Assembly: GCF_029960785.1 (NCBI RefSeq)
Contig: NZ_JASBQE010000121.1
Location: 1-33,418, forward strand
From: Polyangium sp. 15x6
Lineage (GTDB): Bacteria > Myxococcota_A > Polyangia > Polyangiales > Polyangiaceae
DNA length: 33,418 nucleotides
Direction of reading: 5' to 3'
The first letter of the stretch is position 1; each line of letters begins with the position of its first letter. The position numbers and the translations under genes were made by a program. Below are positions 21,358 to 29,916 of this stretch, one piece after another. Below the pieces are notes generated by a model that ran no database searches, was not told the origin of the DNA, and was given only the letters and a program-made list of their open reading frames with translations.

Positions 21358-23370
21358 ATGAACCGCAAGCTGAAGCATCTCTGTTCATTGCTTGGTCTCG
21401 GGGTCGCGTTCGCGTCGCCTTCGGTGGCGCAGGCCTACCGCATGAAGTTGCCGTGGCGTGGCGACAGCCTCCCGGGAAACACCTACATGACGTATGCGCA
21501 AACAGCGCACGGAACCTGTCCGCCCGAGTGGCCTTATTGCCAGCTCGACCTGTGGGCGAAGCGCTGGGATTCGTCGCTCGGCGCATGGTCGGAGTCCGTG
21601 ACGCCCGGGCAGGCGACGGCAAGCAATACGCCGTCGGATCACGTGTCATGGAACATGCCGATCCACTCGCCCGTGGATGGAGAGGTGATCGCCTGTTGGC
21701 GGCGCATGCCGGATGACGACGTGAATGGGGACGCGGTCAACTGTCCAGGTGGCGGTAACAACGGCGTCTGTATGCGAGCTGGCAACTTCGTCGCCATCCG
21801 GACGGAGGACGACATGGTCGTCGTGCTGGCCCACCTGAAGCAGGACAGCATCAGCTCGGAGCTTTGCCCGATCACCACCATTTACAATTACAGCAACCCG
21901 GTCGCCTGCACCGAGTTCGGGGACGGTTGGACGAAGATCGTCCCGTCGACGGTCCTCACCACGCCCAAGCCGATTCGCAAGGGGGAGCTGGTCGGGCGGA
22001 TCGGCGACTCCGGCGCGGCCGCGTGGCCGCACCTGCACATGCACGTCAAGCCGTACGACGAGACCAGCCTGGGTGAGCCCTGTCTCGGGTACGCCGAGAT
22101 GCTCGAGTTCGACGAGGCCTGGAGGCAGCCGATCAGCAGCTCGGCGAATGCCGATAACGATGAGTGGTCTCGAATGGATGGTTCGGGCTGGTACTTCGGG
22201 TCGGGTCAGCGAAACCTCTTGTGGAGTGATCCGCAGGGGATCCGCCGCGATTCGATCGACGTGGACGTCGGCATCAGCTCGTCCGTCATGGTCACCACCA
22301 CCGATCCATTCTGGAACACGGTCGAGGGCGCTGCCGTTTACATCAACGAGGATCACAACCTGGAGGCCGTCGGCTTCGCGATCGAGTCCGACGACACCTT
22401 CACGCTGGGCACGATCGTGGAGAGGAGCACGGCCACGGCGGTCGACGCCGCGACGATCAATCCAACGGCGAAGGACTTCGTCGCCACCATCCGCAACGGC
22501 AGCGGCAAGCTGCAGCTCGTTCCCTACACCTTCGGGGCGAACAACAGCCTCATCGAAAGCACCGCCGGGGGCTACACATCTCTCACCGACGTCAGCATCG
22601 TCAAGGCGACCACCGCTCCGAACCACGACGGCGTGACCGTGGCGCACAAGAATACCAGCACCGGGTATCTCCAGGTGTCCAACTTCGGAGCGACGTCGCT
22701 GCTCGTCCCGAACGTCGACCTGCGTGGCTCGGCGATCTCCAGCTCGGTGGTCCACGACGTCGACATCGCCCGCGTGGTGGCAGGCAAGGCGCTGGGCGGC
22801 GATGCCGGCACATTCCGGGGGGTCGTCACCGCCGAGCGCCGTGGCTCGGACAATGCCGTGGTCGTTCGCTCCTGGTCGATCAGCACCAATGGCATGACCG
22901 TCTCCCAGGCCGGGAGCGTGGTCGCGTCGAAAGCTTCCGGCGGAACCCTCACGGCGTCCGATGTCGACATCTCGGTCGTCGGCAATGGAAGCCGTGAATT
23001 CGCGGTCGTGTCGGCGCGGGAGGTGACGACCGATGCGCTGTGGGTGCAAGTCTATCAGATCTCGAGCCTCGGCACGCTCACGCGCCTGTCGGAGTGGGAC
23101 GCCGGGCCGATCTCCGCCCTCTCGTCGGTCAAGGTCGGTGATCGCGATGTGGCCGTCGGCGTGGTGACCGGCGGCAGCCTGAGCGTGCTGTCGTTCAGCG
23201 TGGATGCGAATGGCATCCTCGGCCGCGCGGGCACGCGGGACGCCGGGCCGATCTCGGCCGTCGCCCTCGGCGCGACCCCGTTCTCCGAGCACCTCGTCGC
23301 CGCGGTGACCAACTCGGCCGGCAATGTCGAGCTGATCCACTACATCACGAATTACAGCACCGCACTCTGA
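21358..23370 (+). CDS. Secreted M23/LytM-like protein with beta-repeat C-terminus
   Basis: From ATG 21358 the product has 670 residues and a signal peptide cleaved after AQA (residue 26). Residues about 90-235 have the LytM beta-barrel pattern: HVSWNMPIHSPVDGEVIAC, then FVAIRTEDDMVVVLAHL (His159), KGELVGRIGDSGAA, and PHLHMHV (His225, His227). In active M23 peptidases the first motif is H-x3-D; here it is His95...Asn99, so the zinc-ligand Asp is replaced and activity is doubtful. Residues about 260-670 are Ser/Thr/Val-rich, propeller-like repeats with recurring DAGPISA segments. The upstream in-frame extension lacks a signal peptide and is rejected. Confidence 0.8.
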   Translation: MNRKLKHLCSLLGLGVAFASPSVAQAYRMKLPWRGDSLPGNTYMTYAQTAHGTCPPEWPYCQLDLWAKRWDSSLGAWSESVTPGQATASNTPSDHVSWNMPIHSPVDGEVIACWRRMPDDDVNGDAVNCPGGGNNGVCMRAGNFVAIRTEDDMVVVLAHLKQDSISSELCPITTIYNYSNPVACTEFGDGWTKIVPSTVLTTPKPIRKGELVGRIGDSGAAAWPHLHMHVKPYDETSLGEPCLGYAEMLEFDEAWRQPISSSANADNDEWSRMDGSGWYFGSGQRNLLWSDPQGIRRDSIDVDVGISSSVMVTTTDPFWNTVEGAAVYINEDHNLEAVGFAIESDDTFTLGTIVERSTATAVDAATINPTAKDFVATIRNGSGKLQLVPYTFGANNSLIESTAGGYTSLTDVSIVKATTAPNHDGVTVAHKNTSTGYLQVSNFGATSLLVPNVDLRGSAISSSVVHDVDIARVVAGKALGGDAGTFRGVVTAERRGSDNAVVVRSWSISTNGMTVSQAGSVVASKASGGTLTASDVDISVVGNGSREFAVVSAREVTTDALWVQVYQISSLGTLTRLSEWDAGPISALSSVKVGDRDVAVGVVTGGSLSVLSFSVDANGILGRAGTRDAGPISAVALGATPFSEHLVAAVTNSAGNVELIHYITNYSTAL

Positions 23371-23470
23371 CGAACCGCGCCGCGCGGGCTCCGATTCCAG
23401 CGGTGGGCGCCCGGAGGTTTCGTGCGCGGGCGACGCACAGGCCTTGCGTTCTCTCCGGCTCTGCGTCTCC

Positions 23471-25129
23471 ATGAGAGACGTGAACGATCTCAGGACACTC
23501 CCGAGCCACTTCCTCGAATGGCTCCTCGACCTGCCGCCCGCCGAGACGCGCGACATCGTCGTGGAGCGTGATCTCCGGGTGCCCATGCCCGACGGCACGG
23601 TCCTGCTCGCCGATCGGCATGCTCCGCGCGACGCCAAAAAGCGCCCGCTGATCCTCGTTCGCTCCCCCTACGGGCGCACGGGTCCTCTCGGCGTGATGCT
23701 CGGCCGGCCCTTCGCCGAGCGCGGCTTCTCCGTCCTCGTCCAGAGCTGCCGCGGCACGTTCGGCTCCGGCGGCGCGCTCGATCCCTTCCGCACCGAGAAG
23801 GACGACGGCCTCGCCACCCTCGCCTGGCTCCAAGAGCAGCCCTGGTTCTCGGGCGAGATCGCCACGTTCGGACCGAGCTACCTCGGCTTCGTGCAATGGG
23901 CGATCGCCCGCGACGCAGGCTCCATGCTCAAGGCGATGTCCCCCCAGATCACGCTCTCCAATTTTCGCGACTTCAAGTATCCCGGCGAGAGCTTCTCGCT
24001 GGATGGCATGTTGCGCTGGACGCACCTCGTCCATATCCAGGAAAAACCGATCCACGAGCATGTGCTCGCCCGCATCGCCGCGCGGCGCTCGTTCGAACGC
24101 GCCTTCGCGCACCTGCCGCTCGCCGAGGCGGATCGGATGGTCATCGGTCACCGGGTCGGGTTTTTCCAGGACTGGCTCGAGCACAATGCCCCGGGCGACC
24201 CGTGGTGGGAGCCGGCGAACCATAGCGGCAGCGTGGCCGACGTGATCGCGCCCGTGCTTTTCACCGGCGGCTTCTACGATATCTTCCTGCCCTGGCAGCT
24301 CCGGGATTATGCCGCGCTCGTCGCGGCGGGCCAGAAGCCGTACCTCACCCTCGGCCCCTGGTCCCATACGTCGAGGCCCCTCTTCAAGGAAAGCATTCGC
24401 GAGTCGCTCGCCTGGTTCCGCGCGCACCTGCTCGGCGATCGCAGCCTCCTGCGCGAGGCGCCCGTGCGCATTTACGTGATGGGCGCGGACGAATGGCGTG
24501 AATACCCGAGCTGGCCCCCGCCCGGCGTCCGCACGGAGCGTTATTACCTCCAGCCGAACCGCGGCCTCGCGCCAAAACCCCCCGCAGCGTCGTCGCCCGA
24601 CCATTACCGCTACGATCCCGCCGACCCCACCCCGTCCGTGGGCGGCGCGCTCCTCAACGAGGAGAGCGGGCCCCAGGACAACCGCGCCCTCGAAGCGCGT
24701 CGCGACGTATTGACCTACACGACGCCTCCGCTCGACCGCAACGTCGAGGTGATCGGCCCCGTGTCCGCCGAGCTCTTCGTGCATTCGAGCCTCGCGCACA
24801 CCGATTTTTTCGTCCGCCTTTGCGACGTCGATCCATCCGGCCGATCCGTGAACCTATGCGACGGCATCCTGCGCCTCGTCCCCGGCCGACCCGCGCCGAG
24901 GCCCGACGGCACGCTGGCCATCACGATCGAGCTCTGGCCCACCGCGCACCGCTTCCGCCGCGGCCACCGCATTCGCGTGCAGGTCTCGAGCGGCGCGCAC
25001 CCGCGTTTCGCCCGCAATCCCGGCAGCGGCGAGCCGCTCGCCACCGCGACGCGGCTCGTCCCCGCGGACCAGACGGTGCATCACGATCCGGAACGCCCCT
25101 CGGCGATCGTGCTCTCGGTGCTCGGCTGA
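23471..25129 (+). CDS. CocE/NonD-family alpha/beta hydrolase (X-Pro dipeptidyl-peptidase type)
   Basis: From ATG 23471 the product has 552 residues, close to the family norm; a TTG 27 bp upstream is possible but less likely. The PepX-type catalytic domain holds Ser136 in TFGPSYLGF, Asp270 in TGGFYDIFLPWQ and His299 in LGPWSHTS, in the order and spacing of cocaine esterase. A helical cap lies at about 150-245 and a C-terminal jelly-roll (about 310-552) includes VRIYVMGADEW, GPVSAELFVHSS, and HRIRVQVSSGAHPRF. There is no signal peptide, so it is probably cytoplasmic. It may cleave acyl esters or amides, or proline-containing peptides. No clear Shine-Dalgarno precedes it, and it is 100 bp after the M23-like gene. 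Confidence 0.92.
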   Translation: MRDVNDLRTLPSHFLEWLLDLPPAETRDIVVERDLRVPMPDGTVLLADRHAPRDAKKRPLILVRSPYGRTGPLGVMLGRPFAERGFSVLVQSCRGTFGSGGALDPFRTEKDDGLATLAWLQEQPWFSGEIATFGPSYLGFVQWAIARDAGSMLKAMSPQITLSNFRDFKYPGESFSLDGMLRWTHLVHIQEKPIHEHVLARIAARRSFERAFAHLPLAEADRMVIGHRVGFFQDWLEHNAPGDPWWEPANHSGSVADVIAPVLFTGGFYDIFLPWQLRDYAALVAAGQKPYLTLGPWSHTSRPLFKESIRESLAWFRAHLLGDRSLLREAPVRIYVMGADEWREYPSWPPPGVRTERYYLQPNRGLAPKPPAASSPDHYRYDPADPTPSVGGALLNEESGPQDNRALEARRDVLTYTTPPLDRNVEVIGPVSAELFVHSSLAHTDFFVRLCDVDPSGRSVNLCDGILRLVPGRPAPRPDGTLAITIELWPTAHRFRRGHRIRVQVSSGAHPRFARNPGSGEPLATATRLVPADQTVHHDPERPSAIVLSVLG

Positions 25130-25186
25130 CGCGCCCGCGCGCTCAGCTGCTTTCGCGCCATTGATCACGGCGGGCGCCTTCTTCGG

Positions 25187-25212
25187 CGACCTACTCGACG
25201 ATCCAGTGCGAC
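25187..25212 (-). repeat. 26-bp segment shared with 27168-27193
   Basis: Bases 25187-25212 match 27168-27193 at 25 of 26 positions. In both, the minus strand reads SHW-(I/T)-VE-stop, the end of a gene. Here the ending is attached to only a short open stretch immediately 3' of the pectate lyase stop, so it looks like a surviving tail of a deleted copy. The rest of 25130-25279 holds no gene. Confidence 0.45.
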
Positions 25213-25279
25213 TTCCCGCCTGTCACGCCCCAACGCCGGGCCGGCGGGACTTCCTCGGGCAGGCGGCGCCGGCGGCTCG

Positions 25280-26845
25280 TCAGTAGTTCCACGCGACGCA
25301 GTCGGTCGTCGTGCGAACGACGAACTCGGCCAGCGTGCGCATGTTTTGCACGAACTTGCTCGTATCGTAATAGTCGCCCGGGGTGGCGCCGCTCCGCGGG
25401 CCGCTCGGGCTGTACGTCGTGATCCACCGCTCGTTGTTGATCGCCGTGTCGACGGCCTGCGCTGTGTCGGCGCGGAGCTGCTGGCACGAGCGCTTCATCA
25501 CGGTCGTGTCGGTCGCCAGACGGTCGTATTCGGCGTGGATCGCGGCGAGCTGCGACGGGCCCACCCACCCGTAGTTCTGGTAGGTCGGCGGCGCAGGAGA
25601 GAACTGGACCGGGTAACCGCCGGGCTTCACGGTGTAGAAGCCGATGTTCGACGGCGAGGTATCGTCGAGCTCGATGTAGCGGTGGAGCAGCGTGTCGTTC
25701 GCGTGGTCGACGGTCTCGAGGTAGGCGAGCGCGGTCCCGACCGCGTCACGGTTGGCCGGCACGCTCGGGTCGAGCTGGTAGAGGCGGAGGAGCGCCCACA
25801 TAACGTCCTGGCTCTCCTGGCCCGCGATCGCCGGAGCTTCCCAGCTGCGCGCCCAGCGCGGCTGCATCTGGATGTCGTACTGCTGCGCCCAGGCGGGCTG
25901 CGGTTGCGGCATCTGCGCGCGACGAAGGAAGCCGCCGTATGCGGTGAGCATGGCCTGGTAGGTTGCGGCCTGCGCGGGATAGATCTCCCTCGCCCAGTAC
26001 AGCATCTCCACGAAGGCCGTCGCGAGGTTGTCGTTCAGCGTCGGGTCGTCCCAGTACTCGTTGGTGTAGGAGTTCGCGTAGCAGTTGGCGAGGCCGCACG
26101 AGGTCCCGATCGAGGGCGGATAACTCGCCTGGAGCGCCGGCCGCGCGGCGACGGGGCCGGAGAACCCCTGCGGAAAGCCGCCGTTCGTCGGGAACTGCGA
26201 GGCCTCGACCCGCGCGCGGGCGTACGAGGAGGAGCCGGAGATCGCCGCATCCGCGAACCCGAGCAGGTGATCGGTGCGCATGATCGCGATGAGCGCGTTC
26301 TGCGTGGCCTGGTCGTCGTAGCTCGTCGTCGTGCAGCCGCCGCAGCTGCAGCTCGCCGTGGTGTTGAGGTAGCACCCCTTCAGCGTCGGCGTCGGCTTGA
26401 AGTCCGCGTAGAGGCGCCAGCCCCCCGACTTGATCTGGCCGTGACGCAGCGCCATCGCCGCGTCGAGCGCGTAGGTCTCGAGCGCCGGTGTCGCCGGGTC
26501 GGCGAGCGCGGCCTCGACAAACGCGATCGTCACGTCCGCCGTGCCGGGCGACTGGATCATGATCTGATCCTCGTCGAGCTGGATATCGCCCCAGCGCTCG
26601 CTCAGGTTGGTGGCGTTGTGGTGCCACGCATACCCGCCGTGACGCGCGACGAAATCGTGAAAGAACTTTGCCCCGTTCCGCATGCGCCCGAGCGCCTTCT
26701 GGCGGAGCGGAGTCGAGGCCGCCTGCTCCGCCTCGCCGAGCTCGATGATGGATTGCGAGTCGTCGCTCTCCAGGTCGGTGTTTGTCGCGACGCAGGCGAA
26801 CGTCGAGAGGGCGGGCAAGAGTACGAGCGCGAGAAGTTTCTTCAT
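25280..26845 (-). CDS. Pectate lyase, polysaccharide lyase family 10 type, lipoprotein
   Basis: This 521-residue product has a signal peptide with a probable lipobox STFAC (Cys18). The helical (alpha/alpha)3-toroid-type PL10 domain spans about 45-510. Recognisable family blocks are YAWHHNATNLSERWGDIQLD (about 72-91), the MPQPQPAWAQQYDIQM block (312-327) and RWARSWEAPAIAGQESQDVM (330-349). A Cys-rich insert (CSCGGC, about 166-171) is an oddity. PL10 enzymes cleave polygalacturonate by beta-elimination with calcium. It would act outside the cell on plant pectin. The start is ATG 26845. Confidence 0.82.
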   Translation of the reverse strand: MKKLLALVLLPALSTFACVATNTDLESDDSQSIIELGEAEQAASTPLRQKALGRMRNGAKFFHDFVARHGGYAWHHNATNLSERWGDIQLDEDQIMIQSPGTADVTIAFVEAALADPATPALETYALDAAMALRHGQIKSGGWRLYADFKPTPTLKGCYLNTTASCSCGGCTTTSYDDQATQNALIAIMRTDHLLGFADAAISGSSSYARARVEASQFPTNGGFPQGFSGPVAARPALQASYPPSIGTSCGLANCYANSYTNEYWDDPTLNDNLATAFVEMLYWAREIYPAQAATYQAMLTAYGGFLRRAQMPQPQPAWAQQYDIQMQPRWARSWEAPAIAGQESQDVMWALLRLYQLDPSVPANRDAVGTALAYLETVDHANDTLLHRYIELDDTSPSNIGFYTVKPGGYPVQFSPAPPTYQNYGWVGPSQLAAIHAEYDRLATDTTVMKRSCQQLRADTAQAVDTAINNERWITTYSPSGPRSGATPGDYYDTSKFVQNMRTLAEFVVRTTTDCVAWNY

Positions 26846-27171
26846 GAATACGACGCGTTAGCACACCACCTGTCGGGCTGATAGCTCAACCTTCCCAGGA
26901 CAAACCCGATGCGCTATCATCGCTGGCGTGGACTCTCGCCTCGACACCACCTCACTGCGCCTGGTGTGGACCGTCTTTCCAGGCGTGGACCTCGTTGCCT
27001 ACCAACTCGCCAGCGTGACCGCGGTCTTCTACATGCTTGGTCCGCGTGACGTTCCGATCCGGACGTGGAACCTGGCCGAGGTTCTCGCCCAGCGCGACGC
27101 CACCGGGCTCGCCCTCACGGTCGGGCAGGCGTAGAAGCCCCTCCGCGAGCTCCACGAGCGTATCCGCCGAC
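26846..27171. other. Intergenic region, at most one doubtful short reading frame
   Basis: The best candidate is GTG 26928 to the stop at 27134 (+), 68 codons (GVDLVAYQLASVTAVFYMLG). After the stop the same frame continues plausibly (KPLRELHERI), so it may be a piece of a decayed gene. It has no ribosome binding site and no recognisable family. A TGATAG/CTATCA pair (26879-26884, 26915-26920) flanks the presumptive promoter region of the pectate lyase. Nothing else is supportable. Confidence 0.3.
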
Positions 27172-27193
27172 CTACTCGACGGTCCAGTGCGAC
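27168..27193 (-). repeat. 26-bp segment shared with 25187-25212
   Basis: This is the partner of the segment at 25187-25212 (25 of 26 identical). Here it is the natural 3' end (SHWTVE-stop) of the Cys-rich remnant. Confidence 0.45.
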
Positions 27194-27639
27194 CGACGGC
27201 AGGAGAAGGTGCTCGCGCTGTTCTTGTTCGGTGATGCCGAGCCCTTCGGCGTCCCGCCGGAGCGCGAACACGTACCATGAACGTACGTCACGCCCGTGAC
27301 CGCCTTGGCTCCGATGGCGCGCCCTGGGGGCAGGACGTCGACGCATTTCTCCTTGGTAGACGCAAGGCTGGCCTGCGCGAACTGCGACGAACACACGGCG
27401 TCGTCGTAGAGCCGAAGCGATCCCATGCACGCGCTCCCCACCGCCCCGCACTCGCACGCCTCGCAGCCGAGATCATCGATCGGCTCGTGGGGGGACATCT
27501 CGTGACGTTCATGGTTGTAGTTGTCCGGGCATGGCTCCATCACGCCCTTGCCATGCACGCAGTAGAGCGCGCTCGAGCCGCTTTTTCGCCGAGGCTTCCG
27601 AGATCCCGAGCGTTCAACGGGGAGCCGTACGCGCACCAC
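27172..27639 (-). pseudogene. C-terminal remnant of a Cys-rich secreted protein
   Basis: From about 27561 down to the stop at 27172 the minus strand reads as a plausible extracellular Cys-rich protein: CVHGKGVMEPCPDNYNHE, GCEACECGAVGSACMG, LYDDAVCSSQF, EKCVDVLPPG, GVTYVHGTCSRSGG, ending SCRRSHWTVE. Regular Cys spacing and low Arg content mark it as coding. The open frame extends to 27639 but that part is basic, has no signal peptide and overlaps the isochorismatase 3' end by 26 bp. The N-terminal half of the gene therefore seems lost. The last 22 bp recur beside the pectate lyase gene. The family resembles Cys-rich lipoproteins of Polyangiales from memory; function unknown. Confidence 0.5.
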
Positions 27640-28177
27640 GAGCTGGCCACTCCGCGCACGTAATGATTTCCGCTCCCCTGTTGCGAAAGACGGTGTCGAC
27701 GAGGAGCTCGTGCACCGCCGGGTCCGGGTCGGCGCACCCGTCGCGGAGCACGGTCAGCCCGTAGCCCCGGTCCGACGCGTCGTACAGCGTGGCGGCGACC
27801 ATGGCGCTCGTCGCGACACCAGTGAGCGCGAGCGAGTCCACGCCGCGGGCGCGGAGCACCAGATCGAGATCCGTTCCTGCGAACGCGCTCGTGCGCCGCT
27901 TGAGCACGACGACGTCGTCCGCGGTGACCTCCAGCGCGACCTCCGTACCCGGCGAACCCTCGTGGAACAGGTCACCGGCCCGGTGGAAGGCCGCGAAGAC
28001 CTCACCCGCCAAGTCCGCGCCGTTGGCCCGAAACGCAGTACGCACGAACACGACCAACACCCCGGCTGCGCGGGCTCGCGGCAGCAGCTCGGTCACCGGC
28101 GGCACCACGGTCTTCGTGAACGGGTAGTTGTCGAGAATCCCGACCTGGAGGTCACCGACGATCAGCGCGCTACTCAT
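27614..28177 (-). CDS. Isochorismatase-like hydrolase lacking the catalytic Cys
   Basis: This 187-residue protein has the isochorismatase-like Rossmann-type fold: Asp9 in LIVGDLQVGIL, Lys93 in VVLKRRTSAF, and the loop TGVATSAMVAATLYDASDRGY at about 119-139. In active cysteine hydrolases (nicotinamidase, N-carbamoylsarcosine amidase) this loop is GVaTnxC; here Met126 stands where Cys should be. Related proteins with GVATSG-type loops exist, so this is probably a Cys-less subfamily rather than a decayed gene. The start is ATG 28177 with GAGAAG upstream. It sits alone in a zone of gene relics. The substrate is unknown. Confidence 0.85.
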   Translation of the reverse strand: MSSALIVGDLQVGILDNYPFTKTVVPPVTELLPRARAAGVLVVFVRTAFRANGADLAGEVFAAFHRAGDLFHEGSPGTEVALEVTADDVVVLKRRTSAFAGTDLDLVLRARGVDSLALTGVATSAMVAATLYDASDRGYGLTVLRDGCADPDPAVHELLVDTVFRNRGAEIITCAEWPARGARTAPR

Positions 28178-28261
28178 GGCGCGAGCTTCTCCATCCGGCG
28201 GCCCACCGTCAACAGCACACCGACGCCGGGACGGTCTCCGACATCCCGCTTCACATGTCCC

Positions 28262-28423
28262 TTACAGCTTGAACAGCGCCATCGCTGTCTCGCCATCCCT
28301 GATCGTCACGTTCCGCGTGCGCGCCCCGCACTTGACCACGTGCACGCCTGGGGGAAGCGGCACCCGGAGCGTTGGGGTCAGCATGCCGAGTATCAACAGA
28401 AGCGCAATGTGCCAGCAGCTCAC
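28262..28423 (-). pseudogene. Short PEGA-like C-terminal tail
   Basis: A 53-codon minus-strand frame, too short for most gene finders, ends LRVPLPPGVHVVKCGARTRN, VTIRDGETAM, ALFKL. The pattern L-PPG-H-V, then a beta pair and G-T/A before the end, is that of a PEGA domain as found at the C-terminus of myxobacterial kinases and lipoproteins. The frame is closed upstream by a stop, so it is either a small peptide gene (GTG 28423) or, more likely, the tail of a lost gene. It lies 85 bp before the isochorismatase-like gene. Confidence 0.35.
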
Positions 28424-28959
28424 GACCGGCGAGGTCTACCACTGCCATGAAAGCTTGTTCGCCAGGGAGCGAGACTCCGTTTGTCAGGGAACGACGGACG
28501 AAGCTAACTGCGTTCGAGACGCTGGAATATCAGCTTGACCGCAATGCCCAGCAACCCGAGCCCCAAGGAGCGGTGGCCCTGCGACGCGTGCGGCGGCTCG
28601 ATGTTGAGCCACGGTCCGACGTGCCTCTCGCACATCTTCGGCAGCACGCGCGAGCACTGCCAACGGCCCGGCCCGGTCGAGCGGCAATCCAGTGGCCATG
28701 CGCAATACGCCCACCGTGGACGCGAACGCGCGTCCCTTCGGCAGCTCCTCGGTGTACGTCTGGGGTATGGGTTGCAACGAGCAAGATCCGCCCACGTGCG
28801 AACCCGTAAAACTCTTCTCCGCTCGGGATCGGCGTCGTTCGTCCCAGCGTCGGCCGATCCCGCATCGACCGTAGCACGAACGTCCGCGCCGCGATGGCAA
28901 GCGTCGCCTTCGCATCCGGATATGCGTGCAAATGCTCTCCTGCGACCACGCGGGCACGT
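28424..28959. other. Debris region with no intact gene
   Basis: No frame on either strand gives a coherent protein. The minus strand has coding-like patches that change frame, such as EEFYGFARGRILLVATHTPD in one frame and KMCERHVGPWLNIEPPHASQ followed by GHRSLGLGLLGIAVKL (a possible membrane segment, to a stop near 28504) in another. I cannot assign a family. It reads as decayed DNA between the transposase relic and the PEGA-like tail. Confidence 0.4.
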
Positions 28960-29070
28960 ATTCACGCTCGAGCCGGTCATTCTCGGAAGCGCACGGAAGG
29001 CGGGCTCTCCCGTCGTATCATTCCGCACATAGACCCCGTCCAGCGCGAGCCCGTGCAGCGCTCCCGACAC
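28960..29070 (-). pseudogene. Relic of an IS91-type (Y2) transposase
   Basis: About 35 codons on the minus strand read ALHGLALDGVYVRNDTTGEP then AFRALPRMTG, which matches the block that follows the H-x-H motif in IS91/IS801-like transposases (H-x-H-x-L-x-LDGVY, then F-x-LP-x-T). The reading loses similarity on both sides. The catalytic tyrosines and zinc-finger are absent. Assignment is from memory of the family pattern. Confidence 0.45.
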
Positions 29071-29157
29071 GGAGTCGCCCCTGGCGGTCTGCCGGGAGCA
29101 ACATGCTACTGCCAGAAACGTGACCCGTGTGACCGAGCGGTACTATCGTCGCCCACC

Positions 29158-29865
29158 ATGAATATTCGAGGGACGTTGGCCGCGATCGCCGTGCTCGCGG
29201 CGGCTGTGGCTGGGACAGCAGCTTCCCCCGCGCGCGCCAAGAGCGCCCCTTCCGCCCGCGCCAGACAGCCGGTGATGGAGGTGATCCACCGGATCGAGCA
29301 GCGCCTGCGGACCACGCGCTACGTACACGTCACGCGTGTCGACGAGCGCGCGGGGCGCTACGAGTTCGACTGCTCTGGCATGGCCGCGTGGGTGCTCTCA
29401 CGAGCGGCCCCTTCCGCCCACGCCGCCGTGATGCGGCGCAACGGGCGTGGTCGCCCGGTTGCCCGCGACTACCATGATGTGATTGCTGCCGCGCCGAAGG
29501 ACCATCCGCGCGGCCCATGGCTGCGCGTGGCGCGAATGGCCGACGTCCGTCCCGGCGACATCATCGCGTGGCGTAAACCCGCCACCGTCGTGTCGCAGAA
29601 TACGGGGCACGTCGCCTTCGTCGTAGCGCCGCCGCAGCGGCTCGACCGCGCCGGCCACCGCTACCTGGTCCGTATCGCCGACGCGACGTCGATTCCACAT
29701 GGCGACGATACGCGCGCGGAGCGCAAGCGCACCGGCTTCGGTTATGGCACCATGCTGCTGTACCTCGACGAGCCGCACGGCGAGCCCACCGGGTTCGGCT
29801 GGTTTGGCTCTCCGAAACGTATCGATTTCCGCACACATGTCGCGATCGGCCGCGCTGTCTTTTAG
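29158..29865 (+). CDS. Secreted NlpC/P60-like cysteine peptidase or amidase
   Basis: From ATG 29158 the product has 235 residues with a signal peptide (about 1-27, ending SPARA). The NlpC/P60-type core has the nucleophile Cys72 in YEFDCSGMAAWVLS, DVRPGDIIAWRKP at about 129-141, and His151 in NTGHVAFVVAPP; a polar third residue probably lies in VRIADATSIPHGDD. The Cys-then-His order and the PGD-I turn are characteristic. Such enzymes usually cut cell-wall peptides or amides. The upstream in-frame extension is Arg-rich and rejected. It is bounded by relics on the left and a hairpin on the right. Confidence 0.82.
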   Translation: MNIRGTLAAIAVLAAAVAGTAASPARAKSAPSARARQPVMEVIHRIEQRLRTTRYVHVTRVDERAGRYEFDCSGMAAWVLSRAAPSAHAAVMRRNGRGRPVARDYHDVIAAAPKDHPRGPWLRVARMADVRPGDIIAWRKPATVVSQNTGHVAFVVAPPQRLDRAGHRYLVRIADATSIPHGDDTRAERKRTGFGYGTMLLYLDEPHGEPTGFGWFGSPKRIDFRTHVAIGRAVF

Positions 29866-29876
29866 CGGCAATGAAA

Positions 29877-29916
29877 GGTCCGCCGCCCCTGGCACGCGTT
29901 GGTGCCACTTCGGACC
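29877..29916 (+). terminator. Nested hairpin 3' of the NlpC/P60-like gene
   Basis: GGTCCG (29877-29882) pairs with CGGACC (29911-29916), and inside it GGCAC (29891-29895) pairs with GTGCC (29902-29906) around GCGTTG-type loop sequence. It begins 12 bp after the stop codon. No U-tract follows, so this is a weak terminator candidate. Confidence 0.35.

Noticed and set aside
21646-23637. 663-codon minus-strand frame
   Set aside because: It is antisense to the M23-like gene, with no start context or family.
26879-26920. TGATAG/CTATCA pair upstream of the pectate lyase
   Set aside because: Six-base arms with a 30-base spacer are expected by chance; it is noted only in the intergenic entry.
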